Positions 1 to 14,800 are shown, counted from the stretch's first letter. The stretch is DNA of 64,000 nt from Capitulum mitella (GCA_030062745.1 CP099851.1:3090393-3154392); one strand, 5' to 3'. Notes: a model not told the origin generated them from the letters alone. Translations and numbers: made by a program.

Positions 1-1795
1 GCGGGGGCCGTTGAACCCGCTCCTGTCCGGGCCCGTGCCGCCGCCGTCCCGGCGGTTCGGCGGCCGACAGCCGCCCGGCGGCGGCAGAGGCGGCAGAGGC
101 GGCGTCTGTGCTGGCAGTGGGCGGAGATAAGCCCGCGTCAACGGCGGCCCTCGTGCCCGGATGGCCGGCGGCAGGAAAAACGTCCATGTGCGCACGGAGC
201 GGCTTCCGGCCGCGGCTTCCAGTTGACGTTTGGTGGTCTTTTGTCACGTTATATTACATTATATTGCACTGTATTACAGTACGTCACATCGCTGAGTGTG
301 TTCGGGATTCGGCCGGGATGACGTCACGCCGGTGGATGTGACGACTCGAGTTCGGGGGAAGCTGATTCGCCCTGGCTTTGGCTTCGGCGTTTTCTAGCGT
401 GGATTACGGTTGGTTTCGCATGTCGCTCTGATAGTACGTGGATGGTTTCCCGATAATGGAGTCCTCATAGCTTCTCCACCAGCTTTAGTTTATCGCGCTC
501 TGTCTGTCGACGCGTTTGCCAGTCATCAGCTCACTGGCGTACGAAGTCATTGGTCTATACATGCAACAAGAATCGTGCGTAACAGTGGACGAACAATGTT
601 GGAGGGCTTGCTGTGATTTTTCCGTTTAGTAACGCTTCACTGAGGCGACGAGTTGTCTGAGCACTGGACTGCGCCTGTTGTTGCTTTTAATGTTGCTGCT
701 TTGAATGCATAAGCGGCTCCTTGCCGTTCGACGCAAGTCTCCACAAATGACATCGATTCAACCACGTAACTCGTTTGAATGCTGATAGCTTGCTGCAAGA
801 GGCAGCTTTATTCCTGTTGCATAAGAATGTCACACGCGGAGTCTTCCACCACCTGCGGAGGTTCGCACATTTATTGTCTGTCCGGGGACAAGCCGCCGCG
901 AAAGTGAGCGGCTCGCCGCAACTGAAAGCGGCTGACTGAGAGGGAAGATCCGAGATCGAAGATGGCTTCACCGTGACGCGTTGAAACGGAGAAATTACAT
1001 GTCAGTGGCCGTGACTGAAAGTCCTCCAGCTAAAATGGAACCTGCTAATCGCTTTCGTTGGTTTCTAACAGGTGCTTTCTTTGCGTTGGTGGAACAAGAA
1101 TCTCGGCAAAAGGCACGTTTGTTTCATGAAAAAATGTTCACAGCATTGACTGCTTTGAATCTGGTGACAGATTGTCGCGGATGATGTCTATCATCCTCCA
1201 CCGCATGGCACCTTAACACGTCGAGAAAATCTGCGGTGGGATTTCAAGTTAGCCCTTTTCGCGACCTGCGTGGTCGGTACTCGTGCCCGCGACCAACGAG
1301 AGCCGCTTCCACTCAGCGCATCAGCGGCGACTCCCGCCGACTTCGCTCAAAGGCTGACGATCCACACGACGCCTTTACGCGGAAGACTCGGCGTCGTTTG
1401 CGGCGTTGCGTGACGCGGCCGGGGGCCCGGCCGACGGAAGATCCGTCATTTTGCCGCCTCATTTTCCGGTGGCCGTGTCCATCGGCGGACATCATCCGAA
1501 ACAGGCACGTGCCGCTCGTTTCCATATATGCAGAGTGCAAAACTTGACTGACGACAGCGGAGGGAGCGTACCTAATGGACGATGTCCGAGACAGGCGATT
1601 GTCGTCTGGCTCAGGGGTGCATCCAGCCGCGACGCTCTTGGAAAAGGCCGCTTGTAGTTGGAATGTTGCGATGCATAACTCTTTTTCAATGCAGAAGAAC
1701 GAAATGCACATAGTGTTTCATCTTTTTTCTTTTCCCTCCCGTAAGCGTCCTTCATTGCATTGCAGGTAAAGAAATAAACATTCATCCTTGAAGCA

Positions 1796-1839
<44 letters not shown>

Positions 1840-2003
1840 ATATACATATATATGTATATGTATGTATGTATGTATTCTAATCTCCCACCCGAGGCGTTTT
1901 GGAGGCACCTTAATTTGTCTGAAACGTCAGTCGACCCCGCAGCGTCCGTCCCCGCTGCGGACCGGGCGTTCACACCCACCTGACGCTCGCGTGCCGCCCT
2001 CAG
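1..2003. other. 5' flank or intron upstream of the mwh-like gene, no assigned exon
   Basis: The first 130 bases are GC- and CpG-rich and could be a promoter or 5' untranslated exon, but I could not link any open frame here to the gene that follows. A perfect CRE-type palindrome TGACGTCA lies at 319-326. The first clearly coding exon begins at 2,004 without an ATG, so the start exon is either here unrecognised or left of the window. A 20-bp string at about 1,048-1,070 (beginning TCGCTTTCGTTGG) recurs near 27,258, which suggests old dispersed repeat material. Confidence 0.4.
1796..1875. repeat. TA/TATG microsatellite
   Basis: This is an imperfect (TA)n tract passing into TATG/TACA-rich repeats, about 125 bp upstream of the acceptor of the first recognised exon of the mwh-like gene. 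It is non-coding; the short peptides rich in isoleucine, tyrosine and histidine that it can encode are artefacts. Confidence 0.9.
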
Positions 2004-2781
2004 GAGCCGCGGCCGCCGCTCTACAACGCCGAGGACTACGTGCTGGGGCTGCGCCGCTGGGGCCGCAGGGGCGGCACCAGGCACTACATCGAGGGCGGCG
2101 ACGGCCGCGAGCGCGACGCCAAGCGCGACCCCAAGCGACGCGGCGCCAAGCACGACCGCCAGGAGATGCGCATGCGCCAGTTCGCCGACGTCTCGGAACT
2201 GCTGAAGAAGCTGCGGCAGGACCTGCGCATGTCGTATCCCAGGTAGGGCCGGCCGCGCGACGGCGCGGCGCCGGCCGACGGGCGTTTGAGGGCCACAGAG
2301 GTGCTCAAACTGGTTGCGTGTCGTGGCTTGCGTTGCCGGCACGTTGGTGTCGGATAGCAGTGTTTTAATTGCGCAGAAGCGTGTTTTCATTTTTGATTGC
2401 AAAGTAATCGTTGGAAGTCGTGCTGCCGAGGATGATTTATTTATGGAGACTCGCGTGCTCTTATCCTTTTCTTGTGGGCTGATTGAAGAGATTATCTCAA
2501 GATTATGTAGTTCTGTGTATGCAAGCGGCTGCTATAATTGCATTAAATTACACCTCCAACAAAACGTTTAAATTGCAAGTCATGACCTCGATCATAGACA
2601 TGGCTCTCAGCGCATTAAGCTGCAACGTCGTATTTGGTTTGAAGGTCGACGCCCCGTAAACGCAGTCTACAACTTCCAACTTCCATGATTCAAATAACGA
2701 TGAAACTACGTCTTTTCATGTAACAAAAATGGTCTTTGGCTACCGGAAGACTGGATTTCGGCGTTGTTGTTGACGAAGAAT

Positions 2782-2849
<68 letters not shown>

Positions 2850-5800
2850 GAGTAGAACCAAACCTTCTCTGGCATAAACACGTCCTTTACGTGTTACGGT
2901 GGCCGAGTCATGAAGATGACCTAGTGCTAAAACATTGGGTCTGACGTTGGTACATATATTTTACCAATAAATCCCAGCCTCTCCTGGCATTAAGTGGGTT
3001 GTTGTTATTTCCGTTATCGCGAAACTGCACAGTTGCGCTAAACGGACAGACCAGGGCCTCCAGGAGTTAGCACCCACACAATGGCACACTTGAATGTAAA
3101 CCGAACAAACGCACTTAAAGATACGGGACAAGATTTGCCAAGGAGGGAGCCAGGACACATCCAGCTCCCTTCAAAACTGAATATTCCTTGGATCTCGTCC
3201 ACTTTATTTTCGAATCCCTTTGCCCCCCCGCCCCGTCCCCCCTTGTTCCAAGGTGCTGTTTTGAAAGAGTTCAGATTCCATTTTTAATGTGTTGGCATTC
3301 GCCATATGGTTTTGAGCTGTTCTGAAACGACGTCTTTTGAATACGAGAAACACCAAATCCATGGATATTCTTTGTATATGTATATCATATCCTTCTATAT
3401 TTTTTATGTCTTGTAGGCGCGGTATTCTTTAATGTTTCCAAAAATGCTGATAAAAACAAAATGACAAATCTGGAACGTTGAGGCCGCGGTCACAAGCGTA
3501 AGCTGAATTCAGTCAGCAGCCCGGGCTTCACCGGAAGACCAACACGACTGAGTGGACGCCCGTGACGTTTTGGGTGTGGTGGGAGCGATCGGCTTGAGAC
3601 GCGGCGTTGGCGTTGTACGGTAGCGCTGCCGCTGCCACCAGGCGCGTTTGGCTGTGTTCGATTTAAACGAGTGCTTTGACATGTGAGGAAAATTTCGCAG
3701 CTATACACAGTCTACACGTTCTATGAAAATCAAAAAGAAATACACGTTCTACGTTTTTCATTTTCATAACGAGGCTTGCGGAGCATCTTTTTCATGTGGA
3801 GCGTGGCTGTTTCAGTTTTGTGCGAGAGTTTGTGTCGGAGCCCTTCGACGGAGTCACCGGTCTGCTGGACCTTCTGAAAATGATTCAGCTGTCTCAAACA
3901 GACTATGCAGGTGAGTCCACAACGTCCCTGCCATCCATCTCGACTTTGTTCCGTTCAAATAAATGCTGCAACGGATCTTCGTTTCATAGCCGTATAGTTT
4001 TCCCAAACAGATACGGCCGGGCGTTTTCAACCACTTGTTTGAGGAAATACCGCAAACTTTCTGTTCAGTGTTGTAGGCCCTTGTTAACATCGCTGAGCAG
4101 TAGGAGGTGCCCATCACCCGGCCCCGGATCTCCAGACGTGTCATTCGTCTGGTGCCGCTTCTAGCGGCGATGAGGCTCTCTCACGAGCCGGGTACGGACT
4201 GTTCCCTGTAATCTAGCAAACAACTCCGCTGCCAGGCTTCGCTGGGGGCCAGCTCTCGTCGTGACCATTCACGATTAACATAACGAGATTGCAGCACGTT
4301 CGCAAAGCCATTGAAGCACTTAGGCAGTCGATGACCTTGCGATGCATTGCGCAGTGCATCTTCATCATCATCGTCGTTACGACAATGACGATGTTGTACG
4401 TTTCTAACGGTTTGATTGTCGGGTTGGCAACGTTTCATTGGCTTGACCTGGAAGCAGGCATTTGGAGACGGTGGTACACGTCTACAGTGGAGGTGCTGGG
4501 TTTCTCGGGGTTACCTTCCGTCGATCCCGAACATACACGCCTCTACCTTCTGAACTGGGTCCGTCTGACGAGGCCAGAGAGCCGTCTTGGTGGAATGCGT
4601 TCAAGGAGAAACCTCTGACTCGTCCGTAACGTGTAAACAATGTAAAACCATGTAAAAGTCGGGGATTTTGGTTGCTCCTGGCCAGCACGATCCGTCAGTC
4701 CAGCTTCTGCCGTGGCTGCCTGTTGGTTGGTCGGGTTTCCCAAGGCGCGCCGGCCGGGACCAGCCGTATGGGCGCGGCCGGCGCCAGCTGATCAGCACCA
4801 ACGGAAGCGCACGCCGTGGTCCGTTAGCCAGTTCCGCGGCCGTCAACACCGCCCGGCGTCACCGGCACTGCTCTCAGCGAGCTGCGGCACCGGCGGCCGA
4901 CCCGGCCAGGTGGCTGAGAGGGTCTTCAGTCCTCCCTGACGGGTACAGAGGGCCTCCAGTCCTCCCTGACGGGCACAGAGAGCCTTCAGTCCTCCCTGAC
5001 GGGTACAGAAGGTCTTCAGTCCTCCCTGACGGGTACAGAGGGCCTCCAGCCCTCCCTGACGGGTACAGAGGGCCTCCAGTCCCCCCTGACGGGTACAGAG
5101 GATCTCCAGTCCCCCTGATGGGGTACAGAGGCTCCCCAGTCCCCCTGGTGGGATACAGAGGCTCCCCAATCCCCCTGATGGGATACAGAGGATCCCCAGT
5201 CCCCCTGATGGGATACAGAGGCTCCCCAGTCCCCCTGATGGGATACAGAGGCTCCCCAGTCCCCCTGATGGGGTACAGAGGATCCCCAGTCCCCCTGATG
5301 GGGTACAGAGGATCTACAGTCTCCCCTGATGGGATACGGAGGCTCCCCAGTCCCCCTGATGGGGTACAGAGGATCCCCAGTCCCCCTGATGGGATACGGA
5401 GGCTCCCCAGTCTCCCCTGATGGGATACAGAGGATCCCCAGTCCCCCTGATGGGGTACAGAGGATCTACAGTCTCCCCTGATGGGATACGGAGGCTCCCC
5501 AGTCCCCCTGATGGGATACAGAGGCTCCCCAGTCCCCCTGATGGGGTACAGAGGGTGTCCAGTTCTCCCTGACGGGGGGGACATCCTTACGAGAACATCC
5601 TTATGACGGGGCACGGATGACACGTGTCCTCTCAGACACGGTACATCGATCAGTCATTCCATCCTCTCACTCTGAAGGAGGGGTAAAACTTTTCACATGG
5701 TAGATAGAGCAATCAGTCCACCTCTCTGTGGTACGAATCCTTTCAGTGATCAACGAATCAATCACCCAATCAGTCAGTACGTCATCGGAGTCAGTATATG

Positions 5801-8800
5801 AATCGTAATCAATATATGGATAAAAAATGTGATCTAAAATAGTTCACCAATCAATGAATAGATCAGTCATGGTGCCGACCATCCCACGGACCCCTAATCC
5901 CCCGTTTGTGTCGCTACAAACGGCAGGGAGGCTCTTCTGTACGACCGTTCCGTTCCACGGAAGCCGAGGTGGGATCGTTCCACGACAGTCGCCGGCGCTT
6001 CGGCCACGTGCTCACGCCTGCGGAGCCTGGCCCCGTTTCTGCGGCGAGTTCGCCTCCTCTGCGGCGGAATGAGGCGTCTCGCGTCATTTTGGTCCCCGCC
6101 GTGGACCAGTGAGCCCGTTTTCCAGCGCCGTCGTCCCATTTACCGCCGAGCCGGCCGAATTTGGCCGGTCCGGGGCGAACGCTCGTCACCGGTCCCCGCG
6201 CGGCCGACAGCTGACTGCCGATAGCGCGGACAATTGCGGCGCGGTGCCGCGCCGGGATCGCCTCGCGCCGGCTCCGGCGCGGTCTCAGAGCGGGCCCGCC
6301 GGCCCGTGAACGTGCGTTCGGCCGTGACAGGAGAAACCGGCGGGGATCGCCGGTCGACGACCCGCCGACACGCTGGCCGAGTCGACCTCTCTGCTCTCCT
6401 GCGTCACCTCTGCATTCGCTGGGGAGGAAGTGAAACGGCGAGATCCGGCCACAAAACTGCAGCACTGGATTTTACCTGTTTTCGGTCTGGAGTGGCCCCC
6501 AGGTTCTTGCTGTTAAGTATTTCATGTTTTTTTTTGCGGATGAGAAGTTATACCGAGGCTGTTTTGCAAAAGCAGGTTTCGAGGGTCACGTACATTTGAG
6601 GGCCGGACCGGGCCCTCAGAGGTACATTTTTTGCGTAGAGATGCTTGAACTTCACAGGGGCGGCCAGGGGCACCCCCCCCCCCCCCCTCCCTTAGGCCCG
6701 CAGTTTTTGTGAAAATCATTGCATATCGTCTTCCCGGCAGGCGGTTTTCATATGATTTGAGTTCGCATTTCGCTCCCCCCCCCCCCTTAACAGAATCCTG
6801 GTTGCGCCCCTGTTGTAATTGGAAGAGTTCGGTTTGTATTGTGCGGCTGGATATATTTTATTGTTGTTAATGGACTATTTTGTTCTTCCCTAGGATCTGA
6901 ATCACAAACGGGCCACGGCAGAGATGTACTATGCAAATGGCATGCGGAAACCCACATGCACTTCATTCTTCTTGATGATAAAATTCGCTCATTTATGCGG
7001 GATCAGTCGGGATGTATTTCTGAATACTTCTCCCCTTCACTGTGTGCTCATTTTCCGCCATTGCCTTCTCAGGGTCAGCTTGACGCCACGCGTTAGGCAG
7101 ATACCGCGAATTAGTTCCTGTCTTCCGCTTATTCGGGATGGTGGGTGGTACGATCTCCATTACCGCACAGCATTCGATCTCGCGGCCGCAGGCAAGGCCT
7201 CACCTCAGTCCAGTGATCTCCGTGAAATGGAGTGTTGCGGTTTAGGACCACCAAACAGGAGGTGCCTCAGGCTGATGGATTCATCCGTGAAGCGTCGTTC
7301 CTTTTACGGCCGGTCACGGCGCTCTGACGTCGTTCCTCGGTATGTCCGGCATATGGCGGGAGTGGCGGGCGCTAAACCCGGGCCGTTACTCCCGTGACGT
7401 TACGCCGCTGTGACCGTAACGTCGGTAGGCAGAACGTGTCGCCGTAATAGCGGCGGCTGCTGCGCATGAAGGACCTTGACCAGCGGCGTACTTCATTGCA
7501 ACCTCGGGACGTTGTCAGAAAACGGGGGCGCTTGTCATTTCTCGCCCTTGACCGCGAAACCAGTGGCTCCTGGTTCAGCAGCATGGCCCAGTTCAGTGTT
7601 CGAGTTTAAATAATGAGGTAGCCGTGACGGTCTTCGGGTGGTCGCGAGCTGTGACTTGTTTTGCAAGGCGAAACTGTGTTGTCGGCAATGATTCCAAGCC
7701 GTGTGTGGAATGCCTCGCACGCTCCGGTCGATGGCGTCTCGTCTTTTCTGGAGCAGAACGTTTTTTGACTGCAGTAAAGCCGCCGCTCAATTCCAGCGAC
7801 AAGGAAACGCTTGACAGCGCGACTTTCCAAGTGAAACTTGCAGATCTTGGAGCTGCCACGTGTCTCCCGGGCTGACAGCCGCCATTTTTCCCCCACCCAG
7901 CTGCGATGAACGGCACTCTACGTTCCAAGGAACACCACAACTTCTTCCGCCGCGCGCTCACCGACGAGTACGACTGCCTGCTCTGCCTGAAACACTGCCT
8001 GCGCTGCGAGGAGACGGCCGCCAAGCTCACCAGCTACTCGCACGGCCTCTACACGGTGGCCGTCTGCATCATGAGCAACTTCAGCAAGTCCCGGACACTG
8101 GCGCTCGAGGTCAGTGCTGCCAGCTGGCGGCGGCCGGGGAAAGGAAACGTTCAGTTTACGTTAACAGTCCGTCTCAGGGATATCTGCAAAACAGCGAGGC
8201 TGACGAGGACAACATTTGAGCGAAAATGCCATGGCAAAACATACGGTATGAAACAATTATCGTCGGTAGGTCTGATTTATTTTGCATTCAAATAGCTCGT
8301 GTCAGGCACATGGTCAGGCACGGTCATAGAACCGCCACCTCGTCAATCAACAGCTTGGTTGGACGGTTTTCACAACGGTTTTGCTTTACCACTGTCGTCT
8401 GTTGAACTGTGTGGCAGCTGCTGACGGTGGCCTGCGAGGCGCCTCCCAGAGGCCACCAGCAAGTGATGGAGGCCTGCTCCACGCTCCGCCTGAGGTTTGG
8501 GGAGCCGGTGCGGTTCAAGTTTCTGGTGGGAATGCTGACTTCCTTCGGCTCTCCCAGGTGAGTGTAAGCCGTGGTGACGTCACCAACCATTTCGCAGTTT
8601 GTTATTCGGTTTGCGAGGGAATTTTATTCATATTTCCCCGTTCCGTAAAGCCAAGACCATGGTTAGTGTGTCAACTGTGCCAGGGGAATCCCTGTACGCA
8701 TGATATCCATTAAGATATGTGCCACAGCCATACGTACTTGATACGGAGCCGGTGTTTTCTGGCCGCGCCGACTCAGCAGTCTGTTTGTGTCCAGTTTCCA

Positions 8801-11800
8801 GCTGGCGTGTCTGCGGTTTTTGAACCGGCTCACCGGGCTGGCGGCCGATAAGAAGGAGCGGGTTCACCTGCAGGCCGAGATTGAGGAGGCCGGCTTCGAC
8901 GTCAACATCATCAAGAAGGTGCACCGCTGAAGGGGCTGTCTATCATGGGACCTTCGGGGCGTTACGTAAAAGTTGCAGAACGACCCAAATTGGCCCTGCA
9001 GAATCCGTAAAAACTACCGGAGAATGAGTCTTCAGCTGCATTTCCTTTGGGGGATCTGGTATACAGTCCGACTTGATTGGTTGGTGCCGCTTTCGAAAAG
9101 TCATCGAGGATATGTCGTCGCCGCTCTTTCGTTCATTGAGTTGGGGTATACCTATGAAGAAATTCCGACTGATCTCGGGTATGTTGGGAAGAAAAAATAG
9201 TCGCAGGCGATATGCCTTCAATCAGTATTGTTGTGCAACGAGAAACGTGATAGTCTGGTGACACAAACGTCATTGCCGCCAGTTTCTGTCGGCTTCCAAC
9301 GAACACGCGGCAGTTCGAGAGGAGCTCGAGAGATGGCAGCAGCAGTACGTGGACGTGGAGGAACTCTATCAGCAGCTCCAGCAGGAACTGACCAACTCTG
9401 CCCGACTCCGCGCAGAAAAAGAAGCTCTGAACAATGAAGTTAAGGTATATCTTTAACACCAATAAAGGAGCACGATGTGACGTGAGATGAGAAGGAGGGG
9501 TGACGGTTTGTATTCTTTTGAGAGGGTCCTGGCCCATCCAGTGTTGATTTGGTCCCACCATGTTGGTTTGGGCCTTCCCAATATTTTCTGCCGTTTTTAA
9601 AGGGAAATGAATGATAATAGCGGAAAGAACGACTGCGATAGATAAGAGATAGGTAGAAAGCAAAGAATAAAGTCTAAAGCGATATATTTGCCTATCTTTC
9701 TATCTTCTGTCAATATATTTACCGAGATACATGGGGATAATGCAGTTTTTATTCGGTAAATAGTAACGAAAAAATGAAATTTTCTTTGGTCAAGTCCGTT
9801 GGGAAACCGACATTTAATGGGAAGATAAGGTTGTTGGGACCTCAGCTAGGGCCCCCCAGTCATTTACAGAAATCGACTTCCCTGATAGAAAGGCTTCATA
9901 TATAGCGAGAATCATTTTGCCTTTAATGTCCATTGCATACGAATTCGTTTGATCGCAACAACGATCCAGCCGGCCTCCACGCATTTTAACGGCTTCGATG
10001 GTGGCCGACGTCGGTGGAAATCGTTTGGCGCTTGTTTCCGCAGAAGCACGTGAACTGCATACAAACGCTGCGCCACAAGGAGAGCCTGCAGGCGGCCCGC
10101 CTGGAGGAGCTCGAGACGCGGATGGACGCGCTCGTCGGCCGTGGCAGCCGGCAGAGCCTGCGGCACGCCTCCTCAGAGCCACCTGTCGGCTCGAGTTTGT
10201 ACTCCAGCTTCTCGCCGCCGCCGGCCGAGGACACCAGGGGCGACGCCGACGTCAGCTCCGCGGCGTCCTCCAGCTCGACGCTGTCGTCGCTCTCCGCTTC
10301 GATGGCGAGCCACAGCGACGGCGTGGCGCCGGCCGCCGTCAAGGAGGCCAAACCGGAGGAGAAGGAAAAGGAGAGCAGCGAGGAGGACAACAATGGCCGT
10401 CGGGTAAACACTGGTGGAATGACACTGACTCTGGCCCAATGTAGATTCTGTTCCGAACCCTCTGTGGATTCAGATACCACAAGCTCAGAATGACAGGTAA
10501 TTAAGTGCAAAGGCATCAGTTTTGGTTTCCTGGTTGTATTAGGTACGGGGCTTACAGTAGTCCGGTTTCATAGATAATACGGTGTTCGCAAAATAGGGTG
10601 TTTCCTACCGCGTGTCGCTGCAAACGCAACGCACTCGAGTGGCTAGTGCCGTGGTACGAAAGGATGAGCTCGACTGACATCATTTGTCCCCCCTCAGCCG
10701 CAGGGCAGGCTGTCTCCGTCGGATTTCGAGAAGGAGAAAATCTGCGAGGAGATGATCGAGGTGAAGAACGAGATGATCATGTTCGAGCCGGGCGTGTCTC
10801 CGGGCGCTGTTTCCCCGCGGCCCTGTAAACAGGTCAGTCGGCAGTTCCCCGCAGCCCTGTAAACAGGTCAGTCACCGTCTCCCCGCGGCCCTGTAAACAG
10901 GTCAGTCGCTGTCTCCCCGCGGCCCTGTAAACAGGTCAGTCACCGTTTCCCCGCGGCCCTGTAAACAGGTCAGTCACCGTCTCCCCGCAGCCCTGTAAAC
11001 AGGTCAGTCACCGTCTTCCCGCGGCCCTGTAAACAGGTCAGTCGCTGTCTCCCCGCGGCCCTGTAAACAGGTCAGTCACCGTCTACCCGCGGCCCTGTAA
11101 ACAGGTCAGTCGCTGTCTCCCCGCAGCCCTGTAAACAGGTCAGTCACCGTCTTCCCGCGGCCCTGTAAACAGGTCAGTCACCGTCTTCCCGCGGCCCTGT
11201 AAACAGGTCAGTCACCGTCTCCCCGCGGCCCTGTAAACAGGTCAGTCGGCAGTTCCCCGCGGCCCTGTAAACAGGTCAGTCGGCAGTTCCCCGCGGCCCT
11301 GTAAACAGGTCAGTCACCGTCTCCCCGCGGCCCTGTAAACAGGTCAGTCACCGTCTCCCCGCGGCCCTGTAAACAGGTCAGTCGGCAGTTCCCCGCGGCC
11401 CTGTAAACAGGTCAGTCACCGTCTCCCCGCGGCCCTGTAAACAGGTCAGTCACCGTCTCCCCGCGGCCCTGTAAACAGGTCAGTCGCCGTCTCCCCGCGG
11501 CCCTGTAAACAGGTCAGTCGCCGTCTCCCCGCGGCCCTGTAAACAGGTCAGTCACCGTCTCCCCGCGGCCCTGTAAACAGGTCAGTCACCGTCTCCCCGC
11601 GGCCCTGTAAACAGGTCAGTCGGCGGCTGCCCGCGGCCCTGTAAACAGGTCAGTCACCGTCTCCCCGCGGCCCTGTAAACAGGTCAGTCGCCGTCTCCCC
11701 GCGGCCCTGTAAACAGGTCAGTCGCCGTCTCCCCGCGGCCCTGTAAACAGGTCAGTCCCGTCGGCGCCCGCGGCCCTGTAAACAGGTCAGTCACCGTCTC

Positions 11801-14800
11801 CCCGCGGCCCTGTAAACAGGTCAGTCACCGTCTCCCCGCGGCCCTGTAAACAGGTCAGTCACCGTCTCCCCGCGGCCCTGTAAACAGGTCAGTCAGTCGG
11901 CCGTCTCCCCGCGGCCCTGTAAAGTCAGGTCGCCGTCTCCCCGCGGCCCTGTAAACAGGTCAGTCGCCGTCTCCCCGCGGCCCTGTAAACAGGCAGGTCA
12001 GTCACCGTCTCCCCGCGGCCCTGTAAACAGGTCAGTCGCCGTCTCCCCGCGGCCCTGTAAACAGGTCAGTCACCGTCTCCCCGCGGCCCTGTAAACAGGT
12101 CAGTCACCGTCTCCCCGCGGCCCTGTAAACAGGTCAGTCCCGTCTCCCGCGGCCCTGTAAACAGGTCAGTCTCCCCGCGGCCCTGTAAACAGGTCAGTCA
12201 CCGTCTCCCCGCGGCCCTGTAAACAGGTCAGTCACCGTCTCCCCGCGGCCCTGTAAACAGGTCAGTCGGCGGCTGCCCGCGGCCCTGTAAACAGGTCAGT
12301 CCCGTTCACCGTCTCCCCGCGGCCCTGTAAACGGCGCGGCCCCCGCGCCCTGTAAACAGGTCAGTCGGCCGTCTCCCCGCGGCCCTGTAAACAGGTCAGT
12401 CACCGTCTCCCCGCGGCCCTGTAAACAGGTCAGTCACCGTCTCCCCGCGGCCCTGTAAACAGGTCAGTCACCGTCTCCCCGCGGCCCTGTAAACAGGTCA
12501 GTCGCCGTCTCCCCGCGGCCCTGTAAACAGGTCAGTCGCCGTCTCCCCGCGGCCCTGTAAACAGGTCAGTCGCCGTCTCCCCGCGGCCCTGTAAACAGGT
12601 CAGTCACCGTCTCCCCGCGGCCCTGTAAACAGGACAGCGTCCCGCGGCCCTGTAAAAGTCACCGTCTCCCCGCGGCCCTGTAAACAGGTCAGTCCGTCCC
12701 CCCCGGCCCTGTAAACAGGTCAGTCACCGTCTCCCCGCGGCCCTGTAAACAGGTCAGTCGCCGTCTCCCCGCGGCCCTGTAAACAGGTCAGTCGCCGTCT
12801 CCCCGCGGCCCTGTAAACAGGTCAGTCGCCGTCTCCCCGCGGCCCTGTAAACAGGTCAGTCGCCGTCTCCCCGCGGCCCTGTAAACAGGTCAGTCACCGT
12901 CTCCCCGCGGCCCTGTAAACAGGTCAGTCACCGTCTCCCCGCGGCCCTGTAAACAGGTCAGTCACCGTCTCCCCGCGGCCCTGTAAACAGGTCAGTCACC
13001 GTCTCCCCGCGGCCCTGTAAACAGGTCAGTCGGCGGCTCCCCGCGGCCCTGTAAACAGGTCAGTCACCGTCTCCCCGCGGCCCTGTAAACAGGTCAGTCA
13101 CCGTCCGCGTCCCCGCGGCCCTGTAAACAGGTCAGTCGCCGTCTCCCCGCGGCCCTGTAAACAGGTCAGTCGGTCACCGTCTCCCCGCGGCCCTGTAAAC
13201 AGGTCAGTCACCGTCTCCCCGCGGCCCTGTAAACAGGTCAGTCACCGTCTCCCCGCGGCCCTGTAAACAGGTCAGTCACCGTCTCCCCGCGGCCCTGTAA
13301 ACAGGTCAGTCGCCGTCTCCCCGCGGCCCTGTAAACAGGTCAGTCACCGTCTCCCCGCGGCCCTGTAAACAGGTCAGTCGGCGGCTGCCCGCGGCCCTGT
13401 AAACAGGTCAGTCGGCAATTCCCCGCGGCCCTGTAAACAGGTCAGTCACCGTCTCCCCGCGGCCCTGTAAACAGGTCAGTCACCGTCTCCCCGCGGCCCT
13501 GTAAACAGGTCAGTCGCCGTCTCCCCGCGGCCCTGTAAACAGGTCAGTCGGCGGCTGCCCGCGGCCCTGTAAACAGGTCAGTCACCGTCTCCCCGCGGCC
13601 CTGTAAACAGGTCAGTCGGCGGCTGCCCGCGGCCCTGTAAACAGGTCAGTCGGCAGTTCCCCGCGGCCCTGTAAACAGGTCAGTCGGCAGTTCCCCGCGG
13701 CCCTGTAAACAGGTCAGTCGCCGTCTCCCCGCGGCCCTGTAAACAGGTCAGTCGCCGGCTCCCGCGGCCCTGTAAACAGGTCAGTCGCCGTCTTCCCGGC
13801 CCTGTAAACAGGTCAGTCGCCGTCTCCCCGCGGCCCTGTAAACAGGTCAGTCACCGTCTCCCCGCGGCCCTGTAAACAGGTCAGTCACCGTCTCCCCGCG
13901 GCCCGTCGGCCCTGTAAACAGGTCAGTCACCGTCTCCCCGCGGCCCTGTAAACAGGTCAGTCGGCAGTTCCCCGCGGCCCTGTAAACAGGTCAGTCGCCG
14001 TCTCCCCGCGGCCCTGTAAACAGGTCAGTCGGCGGCTGCCCGCGGCCCTGTAAACAGGTCAGTCACCGTCTCCCCGCGGCCCTGTAAACAGGTCAGTCGC
14101 CGTCTCCCCGCGGCCCTGTAAACAGGTCAGTCACCGTCTCCCCGCGGCCCTGTAAACAGGTCAGTCACCGTCTACCCGCGGCCCTGTAAACAGGTCAGTC
14201 ACCGTCTACCCGCGGCCCTGTAAACAGGTCAGTCACCGTCTCCCCGCGGCCCTGTAAACAGGTCAGTCACCGTCTCCCCGCGGCCCTGTAAACAGGTCAG
14301 TCGCCGTCTCCCCGCGGCCCTGTAAACAGGTCAGTCGCCGTCTCCCCGCGGCCCTGTAAACAGGTCAGTCGCCGTCTCCCCGCGGCCCTGTAAACAGGTC
14401 AGTCACCGTCTCCCCGCGGCCCTGTAAACAGGTCAGTCACCGTCTCCCCGCGGCCCTGTAAACAGGTCAGTCACCGTCTCCCCGCGGCCCTGTAAACAGG
14501 TCAGTCGGCCGTCTCACCGTTCCCCCGGCCCGCGGCCCGCGGCCCTGTAAACAGGTCAGTCGCCGTCTCCCCGCGGCCCTGTAAACAGGTCAGTCACCGT
14601 CTCCCCGCGGCCCTGTAAACAGGTCAGTCACCGTCTACCCGCGGCCCTGTAAACAGGTCAGTCACCGTCTCACCGCGGCCCTGTAAACAGGTCAGTCACC
14701 GTCTCACCGCGGCCCTGTAAACAGGTCAGTCACCGTCTCCCCGCGGCCCTGTAAACAGGTCAGTCGGCAGTTCCCCGCGGCCCTGTAAACAGGTCAGTCG

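Noticed and set aside
4668..5623. Open frames of about 250 codons on both strands with repeats such as GYRGSPVPLM
   Set aside because: They are produced by the 30-bp minisatellite, lie within an intron of the mwh-like gene and have no splice or start context.
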